From NCBI GenBank assembly GCA_934633695.1, contig CAKTYT010000005.1:1-64000 (forward strand): 64,000 bases of DNA, written 5' to 3'. A program made the translations under genes and the position numbers. The stretch's first letter is position 1; each line of letters begins with the position of its first letter. Positions 43,441 through 51,811 of this stretch are shown here, one piece after another. The DNA is from an uncultured Clostridia bacterium. GTDB lineage: Bacteria; Bacillota; Clostridia; Christensenellales; CAG-138. The notes under the pieces are model-generated. The model worked only from the letters and a program-made list of their open reading frames with translations, was not told where the DNA came from and made no database searches.

Positions 43441-43543
43441 GTACATTCAATTTTATTTGAACGGAGTATTATAAAATGGGCATTATAATGTGATCTCCCC
43501 CGTTCAGGCAAAGCTCCTTTAAAAATTTGCCGCTCAATTTCTC

Positions 43544-43584
43544 TTGACAAACACGCAAGATTAGTATATCATCTAATTGTACAT
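43544..43584 (+). promoter_or_regulatory. degV promoter with overlapping candidate GntR operator
   Basis: TTGACA (43544-43549), 17 bases, TATCAT (43567-43572). TTGTACAT (43577-43584) covers the likely transcription start. A further TGTGTACATTC lies at 43438-43448. Confidence 0.65.
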
Positions 43585-43674
43585 TCGGCATATGATTCCG
43601 ACTGTATGGGGGAAGAGAGAGTGGCTTTGCCCAAAGAGGCATGGCCGGACTTTTTGTGCCGAAAGGGGAATATT

Positions 43675-44562
43675 ATGAATACTTTTGTTTTAAGCTGCTG
43701 TTCCACAGCTGATCTGTCTAAGGAACATTTCGAGAAAAGAAACATCAGCTACATTTGCTTCCATTACACCATTGATGGTGTAAATCATCCGGATGACTTG
43801 GGTCAAAGTATGCCATTTGACAAGTTTTACGCAGCAATGGCAGCAGGAGCAAAGACTTCCACGTCTCAAGTCAATATCGGTGAGTTTACGGAGTACTTTG
43901 GAAAGATTTTGGCGAACGGCAATGATCTTCTTCATGTCAGTCTTTCCTCGGGTATATCGGGTTCGTACAACTCGGCATGCAAAGCAGCTGAAATGCTTCG
44001 CGAAAAGTATCCCGACAGGAAAATTTTTGTCGTCGATTCGCTTGGGGCTTCATCGGGGTTTGGTTTGCTCATGGATAAGCTTGCGGATTTGCGTGATGAA
44101 GGCCTTTCTATTGATGAGGTTCGTGATTGGGCTGAGGCAAATAAGCTTCGTGTCCACCACTGGTTTTTCTCGACAGATCTTTCATTTTATGTCAAAGGCG
44201 GCCGAATTTCAAAAACAGCAGGTTTTGTCGGTACATTGTTGAATATTTGCCCTCTGCTCAATATGGATAATCTCGGCAGATTGATTCCAAGATCAAAAAT
44301 CAGGACAAAACGTAGGGTAATAACCGAAATCGTAAACAAAATGGAACAAAATGCACAGGATGGACTGGATTATTCGGGAAAGTGTTATATAAGCAATTCA
44401 GCGTGCATTGAAGATGCACGGGCGGTTGAGGAGCTGGTAGAGCAGCGGTTTAAAAAGCTTAACGGCAGAGTTCTTATAAACAATATTGGAACAACGATAG
44501 GAAGCCATACCGGTCCGGGTACTGTTGCATTGTTTTTCTTCGGAAATGAAAGAAAAGATTGA
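43675..44562 (+). CDS. DegV family fatty-acid-binding protein
   Basis: 295 residues from the ATG at 43675 (AGGGGAA upstream); a frame extension to 43606 lacks a better start signal. DegV/FakB-type proteins bind one fatty acid molecule and present it to the FakA kinase. Visible family features are SCCSTADLSKEHFE at the N-terminus, VSLSSGISGSYNSACKAAE, and VDSLGASSGFGLL, then YVKGGRISK near residue 180. FakA is not in the window. Preceded by an FCD-GntR regulator that may control it. A second degV starts at 63206. Confidence 0.92.
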   Translation: MNTFVLSCCSTADLSKEHFEKRNISYICFHYTIDGVNHPDDLGQSMPFDKFYAAMAAGAKTSTSQVNIGEFTEYFGKILANGNDLLHVSLSSGISGSYNSACKAAEMLREKYPDRKIFVVDSLGASSGFGLLMDKLADLRDEGLSIDEVRDWAEANKLRVHHWFFSTDLSFYVKGGRISKTAGFVGTLLNICPLLNMDNLGRLIPRSKIRTKRRVITEIVNKMEQNAQDGLDYSGKCYISNSACIEDARAVEELVEQRFKKLNGRVLINNIGTTIGSHTGPGTVALFFFGNERKD

Positions 44563-44604
44563 CAAGTAAAAAATGTAAGTCAAACAAACGTAAATAAACA
44601 CAGA

Positions 44605-44640
44605 AAAAAGCCAAACTGCCTTGTGCAGCTTGGCTTTTCA
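44605..44640 (+). terminator. Rho-independent terminator of degV
   Basis: AAAAGCCAA pairs with TTGGCTTTT; the inner part ACTGC/GCAG extends the stem. Confidence 0.85.
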
Positions 44641-44677
44641 TGTTAGGCAATCAAATTCTGTTACATGTGGGTATATT

Positions 44678-44917
44678 TCAGGATCTATTCGGCAAACGTG
44701 GATTTGATGTATTCGAATCAAAGGCTTCGTTCCATAAATATCTCGTCCCGGGGTGTGACACTTCTTCAAAACCGAATTGTTCAAAGAGCTTTCGGGAAGC
44801 TTCATTGCCCTCCACATAGCACATGGAAACTTTCGGATATTTTCCTTCCTCCCTCATCGCTTCCAGAACAAGGCAGACTGCGGCTTTTCCATATCCCTTC
44901 CCTTTAAATTCATAAGC
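44678..44917 (-). pseudogene. 3' fragment of a GNAT acetyltransferase gene
   Basis: The minus strand reads 79 codons ending at TGA 44678-44680. It includes FKGKGYGKAAVCLVLEAMRE, the acetyl-CoA-binding motif A of GNAT enzymes, and VEGNEASRKLFEQFGFEE, motif B. The first half of the enzyme is missing: an in-frame TAA (44918-44920) stands just before the fragment and no start is present. It butts onto a second fragment on the opposite strand. Remnant of an acquired or decayed gene. Confidence 0.8.
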
Positions 44918-45054
44918 TTAGAGCATTCTATCACGCAAAGGTAAATTACGCAAGAAAAGGCACGGAAGATTTCTCATTGGTGCAGAAAAAAATTGTTGTA
45001 AGTATTCGCCTGCATGACGGTGAATGGTGGAGAGAGAAATGTAAATTTTCTTAG
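44914..45054 (+). pseudogene. 3' fragment of an unidentified gene
   Basis: The plus strand reads 46 codons (KLRAFYHAKVNYARKG, then EDFSLVQKKIVVSIRLHDGEWW) to TAG at 45052. There is no start codon and an in-frame TAA lies just upstream. The sequence is clearly protein-like, but I cannot name the family. Its broken end meets the broken end of the GNAT fragment at the AAGCTT near 44914-44920, so a deletion or recombination joined the tails of two convergent genes head-on. Confidence 0.5.
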
Positions 45055-45083
45055 TTTATTTAACTCGATTCAAATGTTTTTCT

Positions 45084-45113
45084 GCAAAAAAATAGGGCTG
45101 AACACGTCAGCCC
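45084..45113 (-). terminator. Rho-independent terminator of mgtE
   Basis: GGGCTGA (45095-45101) pairs with TCAGCCC (45107-45113); on the minus strand the stem is followed by a T-rich run (plus 45086-45092). Confidence 0.88.
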
Positions 45114-45120
45114 CCTGTTT

Positions 45121-46473
45121 TTAAAGCCCCAGCAGGGCACTTGCAATGCCGAAATAAATGATGAGTGAGATTGCATCGACAATTGTTGTTATCATCGGGC
45201 TTGCCATAACAGCAGGGTCAAATCCGATTTTTTTCACAATCAGCGGAAGCGTGCAGCCGAAAAACTTAGCAATTGTGACGGTTGCCACAAGAGTCAGGCA
45301 GACAGTTGCGGCGATGGCAGCGGAAACGGAGTCTATCAGCATCAGTTTAATGAATTCAACTCCCGCAAGCGTGACCCCGCAGAGAACGGCAACGCGAATC
45401 TCCTTCCAAATTATACCGAGTATGTCCGAAAACTGCACTTCGCCGAGGGAAATGCTTCGGATAATCGTCACCGAGGCTTGACTGCCGGAGTTGCCGCCCG
45501 TGTCCATGAGCATGGGAATGAATGAAGTCAATATTATCTGTGCTGCAAGAGCGGTTTCAAAGCTTCCGATTATCATTTGGGTAAATACTGCCGAGATCAT
45601 GAGCAGAAGCAGCCACGGAATCCTGTTTTTGTAAAGCTCAAAAACTCCGAGCTTGAGGTAGGGCTTGTCGGATGGGGTCAAAGCTGCCATCTTCTCCATA
45701 TCCTCGGTTGCCTCTTCACGGATAACATCGATTGCGTCGTCTACCGTGATTATACCGACGAGACGATTTTCTCCATCGACGACCGGAAGAGCCGTAAGGT
45801 CATATTTTGCAAACATTTCCGCCGCCTGTTCAACATCGTCAAGCGTGCCTGCACTTATAACATTCTCGTCCATGAGGGAGCTGACGCGGTCGTTAGGCTT
45901 TGCAAGCACGAGTGTCCTCAACGAAATTGATCCCAAGAGCTTTCGCTTTTCAACGACATAGCAAATATCAATGGTTTCCTTGTCAATGCCCGTGAGGCGA
46001 ATGTTGTCGAGAGCTTCTGCTGCTGTCATGTTCGGTGACAGGTCTGCATAATCCGTGGTCATTATGCTCCCGGCACTGTCCTCGGGGTATTTGAGAAGCT
46101 CATTAATGTGCTTTCGCATTTCGGGACTTGCCTGGGCAAGAATACGCTTCACGACGTTTGCCGGCATCTCTTCAACGAGGTCAGCCGCATCGTCCGTGTA
46201 CATTTCATTGACGATTTCGGACAATTCTGCATCCGAAAAAGCATTGATAAGTTCTTCCTGAGACTCGGAACTCATTTCGACGAAAACATCAGCTGCCAAC
46301 TCCTTTGGAAGCAGGCGAAATAGAAGTGAAAGCTTTGCGGCGGGCTGATCCTCAAAAATCACTGCGATATCGGCCGCATTGATAGTTGACAGCACATCTC
46401 TTACACTGTTGTAACGCTTGTTTTCAAGCAGGGTCTCCACTGTACCGGACAAATCTGTTGAAAATACTGCCAT
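45121..46473 (-). CDS. mgtE: magnesium transporter MgtE
   Basis: 450-residue Mg2+-gated magnesium channel. Order: N-terminal superhelical MgtE_N domain (LPKELAADVFVEMSSESQEELI, YTDDAADLVEEMP), two CBS domains (beginning SAGSIMTTDYADLSPNMT and ending VVDGENRLVGIITVDDAIDVI), a plug helix, and five membrane helices with LMDTGGNSGSQASVTIIR and the final PMITTIVDAISLIIYFG, which form the pore. No Shine-Dalgarno sequence precedes the ATG at 46473 (the bases before it read ATTTTAAAATTAATC). A long leader with a small ORF lies upstream. Confidence 0.96.
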   Translation of the reverse strand: MAVFSTDLSGTVETLLENKRYNSVRDVLSTINAADIAVIFEDQPAAKLSLLFRLLPKELAADVFVEMSSESQEELINAFSDAELSEIVNEMYTDDAADLVEEMPANVVKRILAQASPEMRKHINELLKYPEDSAGSIMTTDYADLSPNMTAAEALDNIRLTGIDKETIDICYVVEKRKLLGSISLRTLVLAKPNDRVSSLMDENVISAGTLDDVEQAAEMFAKYDLTALPVVDGENRLVGIITVDDAIDVIREEATEDMEKMAALTPSDKPYLKLGVFELYKNRIPWLLLLMISAVFTQMIIGSFETALAAQIILTSFIPMLMDTGGNSGSQASVTIIRSISLGEVQFSDILGIIWKEIRVAVLCGVTLAGVEFIKLMLIDSVSAAIAATVCLTLVATVTIAKFFGCTLPLIVKKIGFDPAVMASPMITTIVDAISLIIYFGIASALLGL

Positions 46474-46588
46474 GATTAATTTTAAAATATGGTTGCCGCA
46501 GATTTACTGCGGTGCGATTTCGATGGTTTTGAAATACGCAATTGAATGCCGTTCTGTGTTGAATGCGAATTGATGCAAAAAGGCAACT

Positions 46589-46714
46589 TTAAAGGAGGAA
46601 AGCAACATGCACGCCGATACAGGAGTGAGGTTTGACCTTCTTAAAAGCCATTATTGCTTTGTCAATACGTTTGTGATGCTGCAACCCAACACCCGAACTA
46701 CTGTCCACGTCCAT
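46589..46714 (-). CDS. 41-residue leader ORF upstream of mgtE
   Basis: Starts ATG at 46714 with AAAGGAG six bases upstream, a far better ribosome binding site than mgtE has. It encodes MDVDSSSGVGLQHHKRIDKA, then IMAFKKVKPHSCIGVHVAFLL. It lies between a consensus promoter (46770-46798) and mgtE, and ends 115 bases before the mgtE ATG. A CCGCAG/CTGCGG hairpin (about 46504-46520) follows about 30 bases before mgtE. It could be a leader peptide regulating mgtE, or a separate small protein. The opposite strand also has a frame (46607-46915) with a good ribosome binding site, so caution is needed. Confidence 0.4.
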   Translation of the reverse strand: MDVDSSSGVGLQHHKRIDKAIMAFKKVKPHSCIGVHVAFLL

Positions 46715-46769
46715 ATTTTGCTCCTTTCTGTTATTCTCCCAATGTGGATGAACATCCATCCTCAATTAT

Positions 46770-46798
46770 ATTTTACCTGCGGTTCGCTCGTTTGTCAA
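46770..46798 (-). promoter_or_regulatory. SigA promoter for the mgtE leader transcript
   Basis: Minus-strand TTGACA (plus 46793-46798), 17 bases, TAAAAT (plus 46770-46775). A TGGATG-TT-CATCCA hairpin begins the transcript. The promoter implies a leader of about 290 bases. No M-box (Mg2+ riboswitch) consensus was seen in it. Confidence 0.65.
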
Positions 46799-46911
46799 CA
46801 AATAACGGATAAAAAACAGCAAAACTCTCCACAGATGCTTTTGACATATACACCTGGCCAAGAACGAATATGGCATTTAAGTGACAAAACGAGGAAAGAT
46901 TTGTGTCATTC

Positions 46912-46940
46912 GTGACAGAACAATAAAAAGGTGCTATATT
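46912..46940 (+). promoter_or_regulatory. promoter of clpB
   Basis: GTGACA (46912-46917), 17 bases, TATATT (46935-46940), immediately before the CIRCE element. Confidence 0.6.
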
Positions 46941-46941
46941 A

Positions 46942-46968
46942 TTAGCACTCAAAGGCGATAAGTGCTAA
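46942..46968. promoter_or_regulatory. CIRCE element (HrcA operator)
   Basis: TTAGCACTC-N9-AAGTGCTAA, one mismatch from the CIRCE consensus TTAGCACTC-N9-GAGTGCTAA. It overlaps the expected transcription start of clpB. Confidence 0.92.
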
Positions 46969-47041
46969 CAAAGTACAATGATAAACAGAGAGCCGATGAG
47001 CAACAATAAGAAGAAATCCGGAAAAAGGAGAAGGTTTATAT

Positions 47042-49645
47042 ATGAATGCTGAAACTTTGACACAGAAGAGCATTGAAGCTCTCAATGCGGCACAACATCT
47101 TGCAGAGGAGAAAAGGCACACGCAGGCAAGTCAGCTACACCTTGCATACGCATTGCTTAACAACTCAGAAAACCTTAATAGCCAGCTCTTCTCTTCCATG
47201 GGCATAGACACAGCCGGCGTCAGAAATGCGATTGATGCAGAGTTGAATAAGCAGGCTACCTATGCAGGCGGCGGGCAGGTGTACATTACGCCCGAACTTG
47301 ATTCTGCCCTTAAAGAAGCGGAACAGCAGGCAAAAAAAATGGGCGACAGCTATGTTTCGGTTGAGCATCTCATGCTTGGCATGATTGAGAAAGCAGACTC
47401 GGTCATGAAATCCATTTTCAACCGTTTCGGTGTCACAAAGAATAAATATCTTGAAGCCCTTAAGAAGGTGCGGGGCAACAGTCGTGTTACCGGCGACAAT
47501 CCTGAAGGCACGTACGATGTACTGAATAAATACGGTCAGGATCTGACGGATCTTGCACGCAGGCAAAAGCTGGACCCAGTGATTGGCCGTGACAACGAAA
47601 TACGAAGCGTTATCCGTATTCTTTCGAGGAAGACGAAGAACAATCCTTGCCTTATCGGTGAACCCGGCGTCGGTAAAACGGCAATTGCTGAAGGGCTTGC
47701 ACTCCGTATCGTTCGCGGCGATGTTCCCGATAACTTGAAGGATCGCAGGATCTTTTCACTTGACATGGGTTCACTCGTTGCAGGTGCAAAGTACCGCGGT
47801 GAGTTTGAGGAGAGGCTTAAAGCCGTTCTGAATGAAATAAAGCAGAGCGAGGGTCAGATCATTCTGTTCATCGATGAATTGCACACGATTGTCGGTGCAG
47901 GCAAAACCGACGGTGCGATGGATGCAGGCAATATCTTAAAGCCCATGCTTGCAAGGGGCGAGCTGCACTGTATCGGTGCAACGACACTCGATGAATACCG
48001 TAAATACATAGAAAAGGATGCTGCACTTGAAAGGCGTTTTCAGCCTGTCATGGTGCAGGAACCCTCCGTTGAGGATACGATTTCAATTCTCAGAGGTCTC
48101 AAGGAACGCTATGAGGTGTATCACGGAGTGAAGATCAATGACTCGGCTCTTATTGCCGCTGCGACGCTGTCCAACCGTTATATTTCTGACCGTTTCCTTC
48201 CCGATAAGGCAATTGATCTCGTTGATGAGGCCTGTGCACTGATAAAGACGGAAATGAACTCCATGCCCGGTGAAATGGATGAAATTTCCCGGGAAATAAT
48301 GCGTCACGAGATTGAGGAGGAGGCTCTTAAGGAGGATACCGACCCTCATACCGTCGAACACCTTGCAAAGGTTCGTGAGGAGCTTGCACAGCTCCGCGAG
48401 AAGTTCAACGAGATGAAGGCAAAGTGGGAGAATGAACGCAATGCGATCGGCAGAGTACAGCAGCTCCGCGAACGCATTGAACAGGTGAATGCAGATATCA
48501 CCCGTGCGGAAAACGATTATGACCTCAACACGGCCGCACGACTCAAATACGGAGAACTGCCCAACCTCCAGAAGGAACTTGCAAAAGAGGAAGAGCTTGC
48601 CTCGCACAGGGAAAACAGTCTGCTGCGCGACCACGTTTCTTCCGAGGAAATTGCAAAGATCGTTGCACGATGGACGGGTATCCCGGTTTCAAAGCTGCTT
48701 GAAAGCGAGAGGAAGAAACTCCTGCACCTTGATACACAGCTCCATCAGCGTATCGTCGGACAAGATGACGCGGTACACCGCGTATGCGATGCAATACTAC
48801 GGTCGCGTGCCGGAATACAGAACCCCAACAGACCCATAGGTTCCTTCCTGTTCCTGGGTCCCACAGGCGTGGGCAAGACCGAACTTTGCAAGGCACTTGC
48901 CGAGGCTCTGTTTGATGACGAGAGGAATATGGTGCGTATCGATATGAGCGAATACATGGAGCAATATTCTGTCTCCCGTCTCATTGGTGCCCCTCCGGGA
49001 TATGTCGGCTATGACGAGGGCGGTCAGCTCACCGAGGCCGTTCGCAGAAGACCTTATGCAGTGCTTCTCTTTGATGAAATCGAAAAGGCTCATCCCGATG
49101 TTTTAAACGTTCTGCTTCAGGTACTTGATGACGGCAGGATAACTGATGGTCAAGGCAGGACAGTGGATTTTAAAAACACCATTATCATCCTTACCAGTAA
49201 TATCGGCAGCGAACTGATCCTCCGCGATATGGAGAGGACGGGAAACAGAATTTCGGAGGAAGCTCAGCAGCAGCTTCATCAGCTTCTCAAGACGAAGTTC
49301 CGTCCGGAGTTCATCAACCGTCTTGATGAGATCGTCTTCTTCAATGCATTGAGCGGTAAGGACATGAAGGGTATTGTCGAACTCCTTCTCAAGGATCTCG
49401 GCAGGCGTATGAGTTCGAACCGTCTGGACCTTGAGGTGAGCGAGTCCGCAAAGGATGCGATAATCGATAACGGTACTGATCCTCTGTTCGGTGCAAGACC
49501 TCTTAAGCGTTACATACAAAGCCATATCGAGTCGCTCATCGCAAGGTTCATCATCGAAAACTCTCCTGCGGAGGAATCGACGATTTGCGTTGACTATAAG
49601 GATGGCAAGTTCGTGGTTTCGTGTCGTGAAACGGCTGAGGAATAA
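47042..49645 (+). CDS. clpB: ATP-dependent disaggregase ClpB
   Basis: 867-residue AAA+ hexamer that pulls polypeptides from aggregates with DnaK. Order: Clp_N repeats (1-150), first AAA+ module with Walker A GEPGVGKTA and Walker B ILFIDELHT, the coiled-coil middle domain (about 405-525, EHLAKVREELAQLREKFNEM), and a second module with Walker A GPTGVGKTE and Walker B VLLFDEIEKAHPDV. AAGGAG precedes the ATG. Controlled by a CIRCE element, so HrcA heat-shock repression is expected; hrcA is not in the window. Confidence 0.97.
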   Translation: MNAETLTQKSIEALNAAQHLAEEKRHTQASQLHLAYALLNNSENLNSQLFSSMGIDTAGVRNAIDAELNKQATYAGGGQVYITPELDSALKEAEQQAKKMGDSYVSVEHLMLGMIEKADSVMKSIFNRFGVTKNKYLEALKKVRGNSRVTGDNPEGTYDVLNKYGQDLTDLARRQKLDPVIGRDNEIRSVIRILSRKTKNNPCLIGEPGVGKTAIAEGLALRIVRGDVPDNLKDRRIFSLDMGSLVAGAKYRGEFEERLKAVLNEIKQSEGQIILFIDELHTIVGAGKTDGAMDAGNILKPMLARGELHCIGATTLDEYRKYIEKDAALERRFQPVMVQEPSVEDTISILRGLKERYEVYHGVKINDSALIAAATLSNRYISDRFLPDKAIDLVDEACALIKTEMNSMPGEMDEISREIMRHEIEEEALKEDTDPHTVEHLAKVREELAQLREKFNEMKAKWENERNAIGRVQQLRERIEQVNADITRAENDYDLNTAARLKYGELPNLQKELAKEEELASHRENSLLRDHVSSEEIAKIVARWTGIPVSKLLESERKKLLHLDTQLHQRIVGQDDAVHRVCDAILRSRAGIQNPNRPIGSFLFLGPTGVGKTELCKALAEALFDDERNMVRIDMSEYMEQYSVSRLIGAPPGYVGYDEGGQLTEAVRRRPYAVLLFDEIEKAHPDVLNVLLQVLDDGRITDGQGRTVDFKNTIIILTSNIGSELILRDMERTGNRISEEAQQQLHQLLKTKFRPEFINRLDEIVFFNALSGKDMKGIVELLLKDLGRRMSSNRLDLEVSESAKDAIIDNGTDPLFGARPLKRYIQSHIESLIARFIIENSPAEESTICVDYKDGKFVVSCRETAEE

Positions 49646-49688
49646 AACAGTTGACGACATGTTCCGAAAAACGGCATAAGAAAATGAA

Positions 49689-49732
49689 AACAGCCCATGT
49701 GTGTAGCTGAACTGCACATGGGCTGTTTTTTC
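49689..49732. terminator. bidirectional Rho-independent terminator
   Basis: AACAGCCCATGTG (49689-49701) pairs with CACATGGGCTGTT (49715-49727), flanked by A- and T-runs. Shared by clpB and the VanY-like gene. Confidence 0.93.
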
Positions 49733-49745
49733 TCCGAAGATCTTC

Positions 49746-50780
49746 TCAAAACTTTGCAGTGATTATGAATCCGCCGTCATTATTGCCGGAAATTTCATAC
49801 GAAGTGATGCCGAGAGGAAGAATTATATCCGTAAATTCATCAGCAGAAGCTGTAATGTAAAAAATGATGCTGCCGTGCAAAAGCTCTTCGCCAGCTTGCA
49901 GTGAGAATGAACGGGATTCCGCATTGTAAAAAGCAACGTCAATATTACCGTCGTCCGAAACGAACAGCATGCCGGATTCAACGGAGTATTGCTTTATATG
50001 CTCAATGTATTCTTCGTAGGTAAAACCGAGTGTATGGACTGCAATGGCATTTTCTCTTCCAATATAGCGAAAATGCCACGGTTCGTACGCAACATGGGTG
50101 ATTTCTTGGGTGCCGACGGGATACCTGAGAATGAATCCGTAGTCGCAGCAGTGCTCGTTTATCCAAACGGTTTCGGGATGTGCCATAATAGTAACTCTTT
50201 CGCCGGAAGCATTGACAGAAGATAAATCGACAGCATAGCCTGTGTGATGCTCGCTGAAGCCGGGATTTGCAACATAAATTGCAGCCATATCCGCACCATG
50301 CTCATCTGCGTAACTGCTGTATAGATTTGTCTGATATTCAACAGTTCTGTATGCACCGGTGACGTAAAACCTGTCCCCGTTAGTATGTGCAGTGAAGGCG
50401 GCGGCGAACTCCCTGAGTGCGGCAGCTGTAATTTCGCACAAAGAGGCGGTGTTCGATTCACAAAGGTAAATTCCCTCGTTGACATCGGGAAGAAGCATGG
50501 TCTGTGTGTCACTCGTGTAAAGGTACTCATGTTCCCAGTTGACGAGAACGAGTGTGCCGGCAGAGGCCGCATCGGATTTTACTGAGACGTGGGAATATGG
50601 TTCGGGAGTCGGAGTGGGTTCGGATGTAAACACTGGAGTAAGTTCCGGAATTGCCGTTGCCGTCAAAACGGGAGCCTCGGGTCCATCAGTTTCTCTGCTC
50701 CCATTGCAGGCAAGGAGGATGAATGCCGATAAAACCAGAACAGCAGTTAAATAGATTGCCGAAAAATTTTTTGATTTCAT
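49746..50780 (-). CDS. VanY-type D-alanyl-D-alanine carboxypeptidase, lipoprotein
   Basis: 344 residues from the ATG at 50780 (AAAGGA upstream). The signal peptide ends in the lipobox ILLAC, followed by a Pro/Thr-rich linker (about 25-65), so the enzyme is anchored outside. The VanY/M15 zinc peptidase domain shows YVTGAYRTVEYQTNLY, GFSEHHTGYAVDLSS (SxHxxGxAxD, zinc ligands) and YEPWHFRYIG (third ligand). It trims the terminal D-Ala of peptidoglycan stem peptides. A C-terminal region of about 100 residues after the catalytic domain is unassigned. Confidence 0.92.
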   Translation of the reverse strand: MKSKNFSAIYLTAVLVLSAFILLACNGSRETDGPEAPVLTATAIPELTPVFTSEPTPTPEPYSHVSVKSDAASAGTLVLVNWEHEYLYTSDTQTMLLPDVNEGIYLCESNTASLCEITAAALREFAAAFTAHTNGDRFYVTGAYRTVEYQTNLYSSYADEHGADMAAIYVANPGFSEHHTGYAVDLSSVNASGERVTIMAHPETVWINEHCCDYGFILRYPVGTQEITHVAYEPWHFRYIGRENAIAVHTLGFTYEEYIEHIKQYSVESGMLFVSDDGNIDVAFYNAESRSFSLQAGEELLHGSIIFYITASADEFTDIILPLGITSYEISGNNDGGFIITAKF

Positions 50781-50965
50781 TTTTATCCTTTCTTCGATGC
50801 GAAAATTGGGCATAGAATGTTTCCCGATTATGATACACACAAAACGGACTTTTGGCAAGTCCCGAAAATGCAGTTTATTTAAAAATCACTTAAGACTGTC
50901 TCCACAGGGTGTATATGCAAAAACGTCAGGCATTCGAGTGAAATCGTGTTTTTTTATGTCATGGG

Positions 50966-50999
50966 TTCGACACTGCGAGCTTTAGCTCTGTGGTATCAT
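50966..50999 (+). promoter_or_regulatory. candidate Spo0A-controlled promoter of spoIIGA-sigE
   Basis: TTCGACA (50966-50972) is an exact 0A-box core on the reverse strand (TGTCGAA). TATCAT (50994-50999), a -10 box, lies 21 bases after it, with no good -35 in between. This spacing resembles the B. subtilis spoIIG promoter, where Spo0A boxes replace a normally placed -35. Confidence 0.6.
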
Positions 51000-51058
51000 T
51001 TAGTCAATCGAGGACGGGTTATTGTCCGGCCCGAACTCGGAGCGAGGAGGCTGTTTCC

Positions 51059-51790
51059 ATGTATGTTGAGCTTTTTTTGCTTGATAACCTCCTGATGAAC
51101 CTCTTGATTCTGCGGCTTGCGGCGGCAATGCTGTCGGTCAGACCGAAACGGTGGTTGTCGTTGGCCGTTTCTCTCGCCGGTGCATGTTATGCCGCCGTGG
51201 GTGCAGGAGCTTTCCCGGTGCTGCTCTACCCGCCTCTTAAATTGGTGAGCGGACTTGCAATGGCGGCTTCGCTGCCGCATAGGGGCATGAAGGGATATCT
51301 TCGTTCGACAGCAGCATTGTTTTTGTCAACTTTTATTGCAGGCGGAGCGGTTTTTGCCGCAGCGGCGGCCTCAAGCCGCAGTGTATCGGACGGCATAAGC
51401 CTGCTCACAGCCGGATGCGGGCTGACAGTAACGGCACTTGTCCCCCGTTCTGTTCGTAAAATTCTTGCAAGACGCATAAGAGCGGAGTCAATTGTAAGGC
51501 TTAGAGTCGAGGTTGAAAAAAAGGTCATAGAGTGTGCGGCAATTGCCGATACGGGGTGCACACTCCTTGAACCGATCAGCGGTCTGCCGGTCATTCTCCT
51601 GAGCAAGAGCAGGTTCAAAGATCTTTCGGACGGTGCGAGCATTCCGGTTCCGATGATGACCGCAAACGGGCTGAGTGTGATTTTCGCAGTCAAACCCATG
51701 AATGTGTCGGTGAACGGTATGCCTTCGGAAGCCCTGGTCGGTTTTTCTGTGGCGAGTGAGGCAATCGTGCCCGCCCAGTTGGTTACTTAA
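51059..51790 (+). CDS. spoIIGA: sigma-E processing aspartic protease SpoIIGA
   Basis: Membrane protease of the mother cell that removes the pro-sequence of sigma-E after a signal from SpoIIR. 243 residues from the ATG at 51059 with GAGGAGG before it. Five hydrophobic segments in the N-terminal half, then a soluble domain with the catalytic Asp in ADTGCTL (Asp164), as in retroviral-type proteases, and GLPVILLSKSRF after it. It lies 21 bases upstream of sigE, the standard operon. Confidence 0.93.
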   Translation: MYVELFLLDNLLMNLLILRLAAAMLSVRPKRWLSLAVSLAGACYAAVGAGAFPVLLYPPLKLVSGLAMAASLPHRGMKGYLRSTAALFLSTFIAGGAVFAAAAASSRSVSDGISLLTAGCGLTVTALVPRSVRKILARRIRAESIVRLRVEVEKKVIECAAIADTGCTLLEPISGLPVILLSKSRFKDLSDGASIPVPMMTANGLSVIFAVKPMNVSVNGMPSEALVGFSVASEAIVPAQLVT

Positions 51791-51811
51791 CGAAACCAAA
51801 TATGATCGATA

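Noticed and set aside
46474..46798. M-box magnesium riboswitch upstream of mgtE
   Set aside because: None of the conserved M-box sequence words were found in the leader.
46607..46915. Plus-strand 102-codon ORF with AAAGGAGG upstream
   Set aside because: It runs through the mgtE leader promoter and the region before clpB, has no promoter of its own that I can see, and its translation is not protein-like in the second half; the minus-strand leader ORF fits the context better.
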